NCBI RefSeq assembly: GCF_029537735.1
Contig: NZ_JARPUQ010000001.1
Coordinates: 1,088,696-1,152,695, forward strand
Direction: 5' to 3'
DNA: 64,000 nt
Source of the DNA: Robiginitalea aestuariiviva
Lineage (GTDB): Bacteria > Bacteroidota > Bacteroidia > Flavobacteriales > Flavobacteriaceae
A model generated the notes under the pieces. That model searched no databases. It worked only from the letters and a program-made list of their open reading frames with translations, and was not told the origin of the DNA. Shown piece after piece: positions 44,917 to 54,462 of the stretch (within the stretch, counting starts at the first letter, position 1; each line of letters begins with the position of its first letter). A program made the translations under genes and the position numbers.

Positions 44917-46531
44917 TCCCACGACTACACAGGCCTGGAGCCAACTTCGTGAACACTACCAAAACACCCGGGACCAACATCTGAAAGAGACTTTCCGGCA
45001 AGACCCCGGCCGCGCCGGCCGTTACAGCATCCGCTGGGAGGATTTTTTCCTGGATTACTCCAAGAACCGCATAGACGACCGCACCCTGGAATTGTTGAGG
45101 GAGCTTGCTGCCGAGGCTGGCCTGCAACAGGCCATTGAGGCCTATTTTACCGGGGAGAAGATCAATAAAACCGAAGGCCGTGCGGTTTTGCATACCGCCT
45201 TACGGGCCCCGGAAGGTGCGGCGATAACCCTGGACGGGGAGGATATCTCTGCCGAGGTGGCTCAGGTAAAAGCCCAGATCCGCGACTTTTCTGAAGCGGT
45301 AATCCGGGGGGACAAGAAAGGATATACGGGCAAGGCCTTTACCGACGTGGTCAACATCGGGATCGGGGGGTCGGACCTGGGGCCGGTGATGGTTACTGAG
45401 GCCCTCCAATATTATCGCAACCACCTGCGGGTGCACTTTGTGAGTAACGTGGACGGGGACCATGTACATGAGACCCTGAAGGGCCTGGACCCCGAAACCA
45501 CTTTGTTTGTGGTGGTTTCCAAAAGCTTCACCACCCAGGAAACCCTGGCTAATGCCCTGACGGCCCGCAAGTGGTTCCTGGAGCACGCCTCCGAGCAGGA
45601 TGTGGCCCTGCATTTTGCCGCCGTGTCCACCAACCAGCAAAAGATCGGGGAATTCGGGATAGTCCCGGAGCACGTCTTTACCATGTGGGACTGGGTGGGT
45701 GGCCGCTTTTCCCTGTGGAGTGCCGTGGGCATTTCCATAGCCCTGGCTGTAGGGTACGACCACTTTGAATCCCTGCTGCAAGGCGCAGCCGGGATGGACC
45801 AGCACTTCCGGACTGCTTCCTGGGAGGACAATATGCCCGTGGTGCTTGCGCTGCTCAGCATCTGGTACAACAACTTTTACGGGGCGGAAACCGAGGCGGT
45901 AATTCCCTATACCCAATACCTGCATCGCTTGCCGGCCTATCTGCAGCAGGGGATCATGGAGAGCAACGGCAAGTGTGCCGACCGCAACGGCAAGCGGGTA
46001 GGCTACCAGACCGGCACTATTATCTGGGGGGAGCCAGGCACCAATTCCCAGCACGCCTTTTTCCAGTTGATCCACCAGGGAACCAAGCTTATCCCTGCTG
46101 ATTTTATAGGGTTTAAACACTCTCTGTATGGCGACCAGGATCACCACCTGAAACTGATGGCCAACTTTTTTGCCCAAACCGAGGCTCTGATGAACGGAAA
46201 AACCGCTGGGGAAGTCCGGGAAGAACTGCAGGGGAAAATGGAGCCTGAAGCCCTGGAAGCCCTGGTGCCCTTCAAGGTTTTTGAAGGCAACAAACCCACC
46301 AATACCCTGTTGATTGACCGTCTGACTCCGGCAAACCTGGGTGCGCTGGTGGCCCTTTACGAGCACAAAATCTTTGTGCAGGGGGTGCTTTGGAACATCT
46401 TCAGTTACGACCAGTGGGGCGTAGAGCTGGGCAAGCAACTGGCCTCGGCCATCCTCAAAGACCTGGAAGGCGCCAATGTAAGCAGCCATGACGCCTCTAC
46501 GCTTCAACTCCTTCAAAATTTTAAGAAATAA
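44897..46531 (+). CDS. pgi: glucose-6-phosphate isomerase
   Basis: 544 residues, usual length. Family signatures are [48 protein letters not shown], and GQ-equivalent catalytic segments such as [12 protein letters not shown] and VWNIF-like [17 protein letters not shown]. It interconverts glucose-6-phosphate and fructose-6-phosphate, and links fructose phosphate from the fructokinase to glucose metabolism. It starts inside the M23 peptidase gene in a different frame. No terminator with a U-run follows. Confidence 0.95.
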   Translation: MPLTNLNPTTTQAWSQLREHYQNTRDQHLKETFRQDPGRAGRYSIRWEDFFLDYSKNRIDDRTLELLRELAAEAGLQQAIEAYFTGEKINKTEGRAVLHTALRAPEGAAITLDGEDISAEVAQVKAQIRDFSEAVIRGDKKGYTGKAFTDVVNIGIGGSDLGPVMVTEALQYYRNHLRVHFVSNVDGDHVHETLKGLDPETTLFVVVSKSFTTQETLANALTARKWFLEHASEQDVALHFAAVSTNQQKIGEFGIVPEHVFTMWDWVGGRFSLWSAVGISIALAVGYDHFESLLQGAAGMDQHFRTASWEDNMPVVLALLSIWYNNFYGAETEAVIPYTQYLHRLPAYLQQGIMESNGKCADRNGKRVGYQTGTIIWGEPGTNSQHAFFQLIHQGTKLIPADFIGFKHSLYGDQDHHLKLMANFFAQTEALMNGKTAGEVREELQGKMEPEALEALVPFKVFEGNKPTNTLLIDRLTPANLGALVALYEHKIFVQGVLWNIFSYDQWGVELGKQLASAILKDLEGANVSSHDASTLQLLQNFKK

Positions 46532-46702
46532 ACTGCCGATCCGGCAAAGGTGAATAACTATTCATAAGTCCTTGCCAGCCAGTCCGTTTTAAAGGGTTTT
46601 TGTGTTACTTTAGGGCTGGGGAATTTAACATTCCCTTAATACTTAAGTGGGTTTTCTAATCCACTTTTGCATCACAAGTAAAAACCTAAATAACACGAGA
46701 AC
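46532..46702 (+). other. leader region of the 46703 TonB receptor gene
   Basis: The 171 bp contain two small inverted repeats near pgi (TGCCG/CGGCA at 46534-46546; TGAATA/TATTCA at 46551-46564). A later AAGTGG...CCACTT hairpin lies about 25-50 nt before the ATG. A possible promoter-like TTACTTTAG lies in the middle. Nothing here is decisive. Confidence 0.3.
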
Positions 46703-49420
46703 ATGAGAAAACTAGTCTTTACCTGGGTCTTGGCTTTTTCAAGCGTACTGGCCTTTGCTCAGGAAACCTTCACCGGGAAGGTGGTAGACGGAGAAACCAA
46801 CGATCCGCTGCCGGGCGCCACCGTTGTGGCTAAGGGTACCACCATTGGGGTGGTCACCGGGTTTAACGGGAATTTTACCCTGGATGCCCCTGCAGGCTCC
46901 GTACTGGTTGTTTCCTACCTGGGGTACGGAACACAGGAAGTGCCCGGGGGGCAGGACATGGTTATTTCCCTGATGTCCGAAGCCAACCAGCTTGGTGAAA
47001 TTGTATTGACTTCCAGCGTGATCGACATCGCTAAGGAACGGGAGACCCCCGTGGCAGTTTCCACCATTGCTCCAGCCGAGATCGCCCTGAAAGTGGGTAA
47101 CCTGGAATTTCCGGAGATTATGAACCGCACCCCTGGGGTCTATGCGACCAAGCAGGGTGGAGGTTACGGGGATTCCCGGATTTCCCTTCGCGGTTTTGAC
47201 CAACGCAACACCTCTTTCCTGATTAACGGGCAACCCGTAAACGATATGGAGAATGGCTGGGTGTACTGGTCCAACTGGCAAGGCCTTACCGACGTGGCTT
47301 CCGGAATTCAGATTCAGCGGGGCCTCGGGGCCTCCCGCCTGGCTGTACCGTCTGTAGGGGGTACGGTTTCCATCTTTACCAAGGCGGCCGAACTGAGCCA
47401 GGGTGGGGCTATTGCCCAAACCGTAGGTAACGACCTGTACTTCAAAACTTCCGTTTCCTATAACACTGGAAAAAATGAGAAAGGCTGGGCTTCTTCCTAC
47501 CTGCTGAGCCGCTGGTCCGGAGACGGGTATGTAGACAATACCGCAGGAGAGGGCTGGACGTATTTCTTTGCCGTGGCCTATGCCCCGGAAGGATCCAAGC
47601 ACGCCTTTAACCTGTCCCTGCTGGGCGCCGGCCAATGGCACCACCAGCGGGATGTATGGGTGTCCATCCGCGACTACGAAAACTTCGGTGATCAGGGGGA
47701 AATTGACGCCCGCTGGAATACCAACGGTGGTCTGCTGAACGGCAAGGAGTACAACGTACGACGGAACTTCTACAACAAGCCACTGGCTACCTTTAACTGG
47801 GATTGGGAAATCTCCGACAACGTTTCCCTGGCGACCTCCCTGTACGGCTCTGCCGGACGTGGGGGCGGAACCGGGCCCCGCGGGAACAACTTCCGCAACG
47901 GAGACATCGATATGTATCCCTTCCGTATTGACCTGACCGAGCACTACCTGGAGAACGGACGGGGTACCCGTCTGCCCAACGGACAGATCGATTTTAACGC
48001 CGTGGTAAACACCAACCGGGCCACTACAGATCCGTACAGCGGGTCTATTTCCAACTTTGAAGGCCTGCGGATTGGTTCCAACGGCTTCCGCGACGACGGG
48101 GTTAACCGTGCCGTAATGGTTCGCCGGGCTTCCATGAACAGCCACGACTGGGTGGGCGCCATCTCCAACCTGGATATCACCAGCGGGAAAATGCGCTACT
48201 CCATCGGGGTGGACCTTCGGAACTACAAAGGCTACCACTACCGTGTCCTGAACGACCTGTTGGGGCTGGACGGCTACTACTCTACCGGGAACCGCAACTC
48301 TGCCGGGCAGATTGTGGAAACCCTGATCGATGCCGATCCGTTCAACAACACCGGGATCAAAGGCCCGAAAATCGATTACTACAACATCGGTTATGTAGGC
48401 TGGCAAGGGGTAAACGGCTTAATCGAATACAACGACCAGTCTAAAGTGACTGCCGTACTCCAGGCCGGAGTTTCCAACCAGTCCTTCCAGCGCGAAGACC
48501 TGTTTGACCAGCCGACCAACCCGCTTTCCGAGAAGAAAAACCTGACCGGGGGCTACGTGAAGGGTGGTGCCAACTACAACTTCAACGAGCGCTCTAACCT
48601 GTTTTTCAACGCCGGGTATATCTCCCGTCAGCCTCTGTTCGATGCGGTATTCCCGAACTTCGCCAACGCGGTGAACCCTGACCTTCAGAACGAGGAAATC
48701 GTTTCCTTTGAGTTGGGGTATGGGTACGTGACCAACAACTTTAAGTTGAATGTGAACGCCTACAACACCTCCTGGGGTAACCGTTTCGTATCCCGCAGCA
48801 TCCCGAATGCCCAGGGTCAGGATGGAACTGCCCAGTTCAAGGACATCAGCGTCCTGCACCAGGGGATTGAGGTGGAGGCCACGTACGACGTGAGCAACCA
48901 GCTGCGCCTGAAAGGGATGATCTCCGCCGGCGACTGGAGGTACACCAAGGACTTTAGTGCCACCCTGTTCGACAACAACAACCAGCAGATCGGTACCGGT
49001 ACCCTGTACACCGACGGTGCCAAGGTTGGGGATGCCGCGCAGTTCACCACCTTCTTTGAAGCGGATTACCGCATTGGCAGCACCAGCTTTGACCTGGGCT
49101 TCCGCTACATTGACGGGCTGTACGCAGATTATTCCATCACCGATTCTGACTTCCTGCAACCGGATAACCAGGGAGCCCTGAAGCTTCCCAGCTACGCCCT
49201 GGTAGATCTTGGGGGGACCACGCGTTTTGCCCTCTTTGGTAAAGACGCTTCCCTGCGGGTGAATGTGAACAACCTATTCAACACCACCTACATTGCAGAG
49301 TCTAACTCCAACATCCACGCCACGGCCGGCTCCGACACCTGGAAGGGTATCGACAAGCTGAACTACGTGTGGTTTGGTTTCGGTACCACCTGGAACGCGA
49401 CCTTCAAAATTAACCTGTAA
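46703..49420 (+). CDS. TonB-dependent outer-membrane receptor
   Basis: 905 residues. Signal peptide MRKLVFTWVLAFSSVLAFAQ, a carboxypeptidase-D regulatory-like domain (about 22-105; GKVVDGETNDPLPGATVVAKGT), a plug (about 115-230; ISLRGFDQRNTSFLINGQPVNDME, then SRLAVPSVGGTVSIFTK) and a long barrel. The domain set resembles SusC-type receptors but there is no SusD gene downstream and no PUL enzyme nearby, so the cargo is unknown. The plug is closer to FecA-like proteins and to the receptor at 51730 than to that at 27320. A strong terminator follows. Confidence 0.88.
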   Translation: MRKLVFTWVLAFSSVLAFAQETFTGKVVDGETNDPLPGATVVAKGTTIGVVTGFNGNFTLDAPAGSVLVVSYLGYGTQEVPGGQDMVISLMSEANQLGEIVLTSSVIDIAKERETPVAVSTIAPAEIALKVGNLEFPEIMNRTPGVYATKQGGGYGDSRISLRGFDQRNTSFLINGQPVNDMENGWVYWSNWQGLTDVASGIQIQRGLGASRLAVPSVGGTVSIFTKAAELSQGGAIAQTVGNDLYFKTSVSYNTGKNEKGWASSYLLSRWSGDGYVDNTAGEGWTYFFAVAYAPEGSKHAFNLSLLGAGQWHHQRDVWVSIRDYENFGDQGEIDARWNTNGGLLNGKEYNVRRNFYNKPLATFNWDWEISDNVSLATSLYGSAGRGGGTGPRGNNFRNGDIDMYPFRIDLTEHYLENGRGTRLPNGQIDFNAVVNTNRATTDPYSGSISNFEGLRIGSNGFRDDGVNRAVMVRRASMNSHDWVGAISNLDITSGKMRYSIGVDLRNYKGYHYRVLNDLLGLDGYYSTGNRNSAGQIVETLIDADPFNNTGIKGPKIDYYNIGYVGWQGVNGLIEYNDQSKVTAVLQAGVSNQSFQREDLFDQPTNPLSEKKNLTGGYVKGGANYNFNERSNLFFNAGYISRQPLFDAVFPNFANAVNPDLQNEEIVSFELGYGYVTNNFKLNVNAYNTSWGNRFVSRSIPNAQGQDGTAQFKDISVLHQGIEVEATYDVSNQLRLKGMISAGDWRYTKDFSATLFDNNNQQIGTGTLYTDGAKVGDAAQFTTFFEADYRIGSTSFDLGFRYIDGLYADYSITDSDFLQPDNQGALKLPSYALVDLGGTTRFALFGKDASLRVNVNNLFNTTYIAESNSNIHATAGSDTWKGIDKLNYVWFGFGTTWNATFKINL

Positions 49421-49457
49421 GGCGCACAGGAACCCATATCACCCCTGGGTGAACCTG

Positions 49458-49494
49458 AACCCCCGGATATCACATCCGGGGGTTTTTGTTTTTG
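49458..49494 (+). terminator. intrinsic terminator of the 46703 receptor gene
   Basis: AACCCCCGGAT (49458-49468) pairs perfectly with ATCCGGGGGTT (49474-49484), 11 bp, followed by TTTGTTTTT. Confidence 0.92.
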
Positions 49495-49547
49495 GACCCT
49501 GCCGGGACACAACCAAAAAATAGATACCTTTAGCAAAAATTCATTCC

Positions 49548-49985
49548 ATGGAAATCCTGCGCATTGTGCACTCCTACCTGGCCTACGTGGCTTTGTTTAT
49601 GCTGGTAATTGCGGTGATCAACGCCCTGGGCGGCTGGTCTTCCAAACGGATATTCAACATGCACCGCGACCTGCGGATTAGCCTGTTTGCCCTGATCCTG
49701 TGCCACCTGCAACTGGTGGTGGGCCTGCTGCTTTATTTTATCTCGGCCAACGGTTATCAGGCGATTAACAATAATGGCATAGGCGGGCTGAATTCGGCAG
49801 CCCGGCTGCTGGCCCTGGAACACCCCTTAATCAATATCCTGGCCATTGCCCTGATTACCGTGGGCTGGTCCCGCCATAAAAAGTTTATGGAGGGCGACAA
49901 GAAATTCAAAAGCATCGGCATCTTCTACGGGATTGGCCTGTTGCTGATTCTGAGCCGCATCCCCTGGGGCCAGTGGTTCAATTAA
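49548..49985 (+). CDS. uncharacterised four-helix membrane protein
   Basis: 145 residues with four membrane helices (about 8-28, 45-65, 88-108, 122-142) and short charged loops. Histidines occur at helix starts (HSYLAYVALFM, CHLQLVVGLLLYF, EHPLINILAI), so a heme role is conceivable. Similar flavobacterial proteins carry cytochrome-b-like labels, but I cannot verify heme binding. It stands between a terminator and the DUF1080 gene, 22 nt upstream of the latter and probably cotranscribed with it. Confidence 0.72.
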   Translation: MEILRIVHSYLAYVALFMLVIAVINALGGWSSKRIFNMHRDLRISLFALILCHLQLVVGLLLYFISANGYQAINNNGIGGLNSAARLLALEHPLINILAIALITVGWSRHKKFMEGDKKFKSIGIFYGIGLLLILSRIPWGQWFN

Positions 49986-50007
49986 GACTTTATAAACCCC
50001 ATATCTG

Positions 50008-50598
50008 ATGAAACGCATTTTACTTCCCCTGTTTGCAGCCTGCCTTTTTGGGGCCCAGGCGCAGGAAACCGAATTGTTTAACGGCAAAGACCTGAGCGGG
50101 TGGACCGTGTACGGCACTGAAAAGTGGTACGTGGAAGACGGCCTGCTCGTATGCGAGAGCGGTCCGGACCAGGGCTACGGCTACCTGGCCACAGACCAGC
50201 ATTACAAGGACTTTGAGGTGACCCTGGAGTTCATGCAGGAAGCCAATGGCAACAGCGGGGTCTTTGTGCGCTCCACGGTAGATGGCACCAAGGTGAGCGG
50301 CTGGCAGGTAGAGGTTGCGCCCCCCGGGCATGACACTGGCGGCGTGTACGAATCTTATGGCCGCGGCTGGCTGATCAAGCCCGAGGCCGGGAAGCCCGAC
50401 GTTAAAATGGGCGAGTGGAATACCCTGAAGATCCGCATGATGGGCGACCAGCTTACCTCCTGGCTGAACGGGGTAGAAATGGTAAGCATCACCGATGCCA
50501 AGATCGGGGCCGGGGAAGGCTCCATTGCCCTGCAGATCCACGACGGGGGCGGCATCAAAGTGAAGTGGCGGAATATCCGCCTGGTTACTCCGCAGTAA
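50008..50598 (+). CDS. DUF1080 (3-keto-disaccharide hydrolase-like) secreted protein
   Basis: 196 residues. Signal peptide MKRILLPLFAACLFGAQAQ precedes one DUF1080 / 3-keto-disaccharide hydrolase domain with the family landmarks LFNGKDLSGWTVYG, FEVTLEFMQEANGNSGVFVRS, GVYESYGRGW and LTSWLNGVEMVSITD. The fold is LamG/concanavalin-like; some members hydrolyse oxidised glycosides in the periplasm, many are uncharacterised. The 3' end overlaps the end of the convergent nuclease lipoprotein gene by 14 nt. Confidence 0.88.
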   Translation: MKRILLPLFAACLFGAQAQETELFNGKDLSGWTVYGTEKWYVEDGLLVCESGPDQGYGYLATDQHYKDFEVTLEFMQEANGNSGVFVRSTVDGTKVSGWQVEVAPPGHDTGGVYESYGRGWLIKPEAGKPDVKMGEWNTLKIRMMGDQLTSWLNGVEMVSITDAKIGAGEGSIALQIHDGGGIKVKWRNIRLVTPQ

Positions 50599-51652
50599 TT
50601 TCGGCAACGGGCTGTAGCAGGAAGGCATAAACAGGGAAGTGGTCGCTGTACCCGCCCTGGTAGATGCCCCCGGCATAGGTTCGGTATGGATACCCTTTGT
50701 AGGCCCCGGAAGGGGTCTTCAAAAAAGCCGGGTGGTGTATGCGCGCCTTCCAGAACCGGTAGCCCCCGGATTGCCCAAACCAATTCCCATTCCATAGGAT
50801 CTGGTCAAACAAACTCCACCGGTCTGCATAGGCCAGGGTTCCCATTCCCTTGCGGTACATGTCTTCCATCGGATTGAATAACAGTCCGGGGAGCAAGCTA
50901 TCTGTTTGACTGCGTGTTCCCAGGCCATAGCGCAGGCTGGCATCGGAAGGCTCGTCATTAAAATCCCCCATGGAGATAAACCGTGCCCCGGGGTCGTCCC
51001 TGAGCACGGAATCCAGTATACTGCGTTGTAAGGCTGCCGCCTGTTGTCGGTATGGGGCACTTCGGGCCTGACCCCCGCTGCGGGAGGGCCAGTGGTTTAC
51101 CGAAATATATATGGGTTCCCCGTCCAGGGCGCCGTAAACCAGTAATTGATCCCGGGTATAGCGTCTGAAGTTTGCAGGGTCACGCAGCAACAACCTGCGG
51201 CTTTCTATCTCCCAAACGGAGAAGCAGTCCTTGTTATACAATAGGGCGACGTCTATCCCCCTGCGGTCCGGGGAATCAAAATGCACAATCCCGTAATTAA
51301 CCCCCTGCAGAGGTGGCTGGGCCCGTAAATCTTCCAGCACCTGCCGGTTTTCTACTTCACACAGCCCGATCAAATCCGGGAGGCGCTTTGCTTCCTCTTG
51401 GCCAATGCCGGCCAGCACGGTGGCAATCCGCCCGAGTTTGGCCAGGTAGCGCTCCTGGGTCCAGGCATAGCGGCCGTCCGGCGTCCGCTCGTCATCGTCC
51501 GTAAGCGGGTCGTCTTCCGGGTCAAACAGGTTTTCCACATTGTAAAAGGCCAGGGTGCGGATGCGGTACGCACCGGAGTCGGCCGGGTTCAGATCCGGGG
51601 TATGGCAAGCGGCCAGCGCAAGTAAGCCCAGGTACAGGAAAAATCGCTTCAT
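50585..51652 (-). CDS. endonuclease/exonuclease/phosphatase (EEP) family lipoprotein
   Basis: 355 residues. The lipobox LALAAC lipidates C16. The DNase I-like fold carries FYNVENLFD near 36-44, the metal-binding glutamate in LIGLCEVEN, YISVNHWPSR (with catalytic-type His), FISMGDFNDEPSD and the terminal SDHFPV. These are the expected EEP active-site blocks, so it is probably an active extracellular nuclease or phosphodiesterase. It is divergent from the TonB receptor whose partner contains DUF5689, an association typical of Bacteroidetes. TAGTTTTG on its strand ends 4 nt before the ATG. Confidence 0.88.
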   Translation of the reverse strand: MKRFFLYLGLLALAACHTPDLNPADSGAYRIRTLAFYNVENLFDPEDDPLTDDDERTPDGRYAWTQERYLAKLGRIATVLAGIGQEEAKRLPDLIGLCEVENRQVLEDLRAQPPLQGVNYGIVHFDSPDRRGIDVALLYNKDCFSVWEIESRRLLLRDPANFRRYTRDQLLVYGALDGEPIYISVNHWPSRSGGQARSAPYRQQAAALQRSILDSVLRDDPGARFISMGDFNDEPSDASLRYGLGTRSQTDSLLPGLLFNPMEDMYRKGMGTLAYADRWSLFDQILWNGNWFGQSGGYRFWKARIHHPAFLKTPSGAYKGYPYRTYAGGIYQGGYSDHFPVYAFLLQPVAEITAE

Positions 51653-51656
51653 CCGG

Positions 51657-51664
51657 CAAAACTA
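51657..51664 (-). promoter_or_regulatory. putative -7 element of EEP gene (TAGTTTTG)
   Basis: A perfect TAnnTTTG match on the minus strand with only 4 nt to the ATG, implying a leaderless or nearly leaderless message if used. Confidence 0.35.
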
Positions 51665-51701
51665 AGGGGTGGTACTGCAAGGCAGGTGCATTCCCGTGGA
51701 A

Positions 51702-51709
51702 TAGGTTTG
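51702..51709 (+). promoter_or_regulatory. putative -7 element of TonB receptor gene (TAGGTTTG)
   Basis: A perfect TAnnTTTG match 20 nt before the ATG at 51730, within the 77 bp divergent gap shared with the nuclease gene. Confidence 0.4.
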
Positions 51710-51729
51710 CGTCCTCCAAGAAGTCCGCC

Positions 51730-54462
51730 ATGTCCAAACCCCTATTCCGTTTCCTGTTATTATGCGGGGCTTTACTGTTGCCCATACAGCTCATCGGGCA
51801 GTCCTGTACAGTAAGAGGGAGGGTGCAACAGGCCACAGGCGGCCCGGGTGTTTCCGGGGCCGTACTCCTGACCCTTGCAAATATTCACCTGGGGGAGACC
51901 GGGGAGGACGGACAATTCATTATACCCGTTCGGGAAGGCCAGCGGGAGCTGGTGGTGCGTGCCGTCGGGTTTTTGGATTTGCGCGTTGTCCTTCCCCATT
52001 GCACCGGCGATACGCTGCAGTTAGGGCCCCTGATCCTGCGGGCGCTCCCCATGGATGAGCCCGATTATGTCTGGCTGGAAACCCTTGCCGATGAGGAAGA
52101 CCAGGATCCGGGGGGAGGGCTGCTGGGGATGGGCAGGGATTTCTTTACCCGTCGCGCGGCATTCGATTTCAGTGCCGGATATTTCCGGACCAGGGGATTG
52201 GAGCAGCAGGAATTGCTGGCCACCTTCAACGGGGTCCCCATGAATAATCCCTGGGACGGCAGGCCCATGTGGAGTAGCTGGAGCGGGCTCACGGACTTGA
52301 TACGAACGGCCGGCAACCACAGGGCAAGGACATTTTATCCAAGGGGTTATGGCGGGCTTCTTGGCGCTCTCGAGATCCAGGGCAGTCCTGCTGCACTCCG
52401 CCCGGGTATGCGGGTTACCCTTTCGGCCAGCAACCGCAGCTACCGGTTCCGCCAAATGGTAACATATAATTCCGGCCAGAGTAATACCGGCCTTGGATAC
52501 TTAATTTCCATGGCCAGGCGGGATGGGGACCGCGGGTATCTTGACGGGACGTCTTACCAATCCCTGGCAGGCTATGCCGCCTTAGAGTGGGAATTTCTCC
52601 CTGGGCAGCAGCTGCTTTTTTCCGGCTTGCTGAGTCATACCCGTCGCGGGCTTTCCGGTGCCCTCACCGAAGAAGTCACTGCCATCCAGGGGCGCCAATA
52701 CAATCCGCACTGGGGCTGGCAGAACGGAAAAATCCGCAATTCCAGAGTACAGGATACAGAGGAACCCTTATTGACATTTACCTATACCGGGAAAACCCCA
52801 AAGGCCCAATGGGAACTCGCTATAGGCCACCAGTGGGGTGGCAGCCACCGTTCCCGCCTGGGCTATTTCGGGGCGCCCAACCCGGATCCCTCGAATTACC
52901 GCTACATGCCTTCCTTTTACTACAACAGCCCCCTGGGTCCCAATTATGCAAATGTTCAGAAGGCCAGACAGGCTTTTGTTTCGCATCCCCAAATCGATTG
53001 GGAGCGCCTATACCAGACTAATTCCGGGGCCTACCCGGAAGGCCGTGCGGCGTACCTGCTTACAGGGGATTGGCAGGGAGGATCGCGCTGGAAAGGCGCC
53101 GGCAGGGTTAGCCTGATGCTGTACCGGGGGCTTTGGCTGGATGCAGGACTTCAGGCTTCCCGCAGCCTGCTTGAAGCCCGTCAGGAAATACTGGATTTGC
53201 TGGGAGCCGCGTACCATAAAGATGCCGATCCGTTTAGCGGCACCCAGAATGATTTGGAAGGCCCGGAACAGAAAGGACCGGGTGCTGTTGTGGGCTATGC
53301 CTTTGACTTGAAACATAAGGGGCTGCAGGGGTATGCTCAGGTGCGCTATCAGGGAAACAGGTGGGAAGGGGGGGTGGCCTATCATCAAGGTAAGGAGTAC
53401 GCCTGGCGATACGGACATTTCCGTAACGGCCGCTACCCGGAAGACTCCCAGGGTTTCGGTCCTTCCCTGCAGGGATCATCCCAGGGGTTAAAGGGATACC
53501 TGGGTGTTCGCCTCTCAGGGCATATTTGGGCAATGGCCCATTTAGGTTCCGAATTCCGCTCACCGAACCTCCGCGACTGGTATACCGACCCCAGGGAGCA
53601 CCATTTCTACATACCTGCGGAAAGGGAACGGGTGCGAGGGGCTTCCCTGGACCTGCACTTGCGCTTTCCGAGGCTCAGCGGGCGTTTGGGAGGGTATTTC
53701 AACCGGTTTGATGGTGGTCGTAGCTTAAGGTCGTATTATGCCGAAACCGCTTTTGGGGATGCTTTTGTTCGGGAACTGGCTTTAGGATTGGGGGCGCGGT
53801 TACAGGGCTTTGAAGCAGGCCTGGAATACCAGCTCAGCCCGGAAGTAAGCCTTAACCTGGCTGCCGGTCTTGCGCGCCACCGCTATGCGGGCCGGGCCGG
53901 GCTTCTCCTATTTGCCGCTCCCGGCGCAGGCCTTCCCGAGGTGGCATCCGGCCCTGAAGGGCTGGACCTGGGAGACGCGGACCTGGATGGACTGCCACTG
54001 GCCCGCGGTCCTGAAACTGCCCTGGCCCTGGGGGTTCGTTACAGGGCCCCGAAGTACTGGTGGCTCGATGTGCGGACGGTATACCTTGCCCGGAGCTTTC
54101 CCAGCCTGGCCCTGATTCGCACTACTGATGCCTTCAGGAACCCTCCAAATAATACCTTGCCGGATGGGGCTGCTTCGACTTACCGGGAACTCCCTCCCCA
54201 CCCTAATCCCATTCCGGAGGCCTACCTCCTGAACCTGAGCTTTGGGAAGTCCTGGCTTAAGGGCAGCCACTATATCAGCGCCTTTATGGGCTGGAACAAT
54301 GTATTTGACCAGGCCTTTCGTTCCGGGGGATACCAACAGGGGCGGATGGCTACCCAAACCGGATATAATCGGGATGCCCGGAGCGGGCACCCTTCCTTTG
54401 GCCCCCGCTACTGGCAGGGCCAGGGACGTAACTTCTTTATCAATATCGCATGGAGTTTTTAG
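51730..54462 (+). CDS. TonB-dependent outer-membrane receptor paired with DUF5689 lipoprotein
   Basis: 910 residues. Signal peptide MSKPLFRFLLLCGALLLPIQLIGQ, a regulatory-like beta domain (about 27-110), a plug (about 150-225; TFNGVPMNNPWDGRPMWSSW, then YPRGYGGLLGALEI) and a barrel ending in FINIAWSF. The plug resembles that of the 46703 receptor. Cargo is unknown; the adjoining DUF5689/lamin-tail lipoprotein (13 nt overlap) and divergent nuclease suggest nucleotides, oligonucleotides or phosphate-containing products. The acidic spacer at about 118-132 (ETLADEEDQDPGGG) is unusual. Confidence 0.87.
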   Translation: MSKPLFRFLLLCGALLLPIQLIGQSCTVRGRVQQATGGPGVSGAVLLTLANIHLGETGEDGQFIIPVREGQRELVVRAVGFLDLRVVLPHCTGDTLQLGPLILRALPMDEPDYVWLETLADEEDQDPGGGLLGMGRDFFTRRAAFDFSAGYFRTRGLEQQELLATFNGVPMNNPWDGRPMWSSWSGLTDLIRTAGNHRARTFYPRGYGGLLGALEIQGSPAALRPGMRVTLSASNRSYRFRQMVTYNSGQSNTGLGYLISMARRDGDRGYLDGTSYQSLAGYAALEWEFLPGQQLLFSGLLSHTRRGLSGALTEEVTAIQGRQYNPHWGWQNGKIRNSRVQDTEEPLLTFTYTGKTPKAQWELAIGHQWGGSHRSRLGYFGAPNPDPSNYRYMPSFYYNSPLGPNYANVQKARQAFVSHPQIDWERLYQTNSGAYPEGRAAYLLTGDWQGGSRWKGAGRVSLMLYRGLWLDAGLQASRSLLEARQEILDLLGAAYHKDADPFSGTQNDLEGPEQKGPGAVVGYAFDLKHKGLQGYAQVRYQGNRWEGGVAYHQGKEYAWRYGHFRNGRYPEDSQGFGPSLQGSSQGLKGYLGVRLSGHIWAMAHLGSEFRSPNLRDWYTDPREHHFYIPAERERVRGASLDLHLRFPRLSGRLGGYFNRFDGGRSLRSYYAETAFGDAFVRELALGLGARLQGFEAGLEYQLSPEVSLNLAAGLARHRYAGRAGLLLFAAPGAGLPEVASGPEGLDLGDADLDGLPLARGPETALALGVRYRAPKYWWLDVRTVYLARSFPSLALIRTTDAFRNPPNNTLPDGAASTYRELPPHPNPIPEAYLLNLSFGKSWLKGSHYISAFMGWNNVFDQAFRSGGYQQGRMATQTGYNRDARSGHPSFGPRYWQGQGRNFFINIAWSF

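Noticed and set aside
46532-46570. Intrinsic terminator after pgi
   Set aside because: The inverted repeats there have only 5-6 bp stems and no following T-tract.
46739-48406. 555-codon minus-strand frame opposite the TonB receptor
   Set aside because: The plus strand encodes a signal peptide, plug and barrel; the antisense frame is low-information and has no recognisable start context.
46703-49420. SusC/SusD polysaccharide-utilisation locus
   Set aside because: The receptor has a SusC-like regulatory domain, but there is no SusD gene, glycoside hydrolase cluster or sulfatase next to it.
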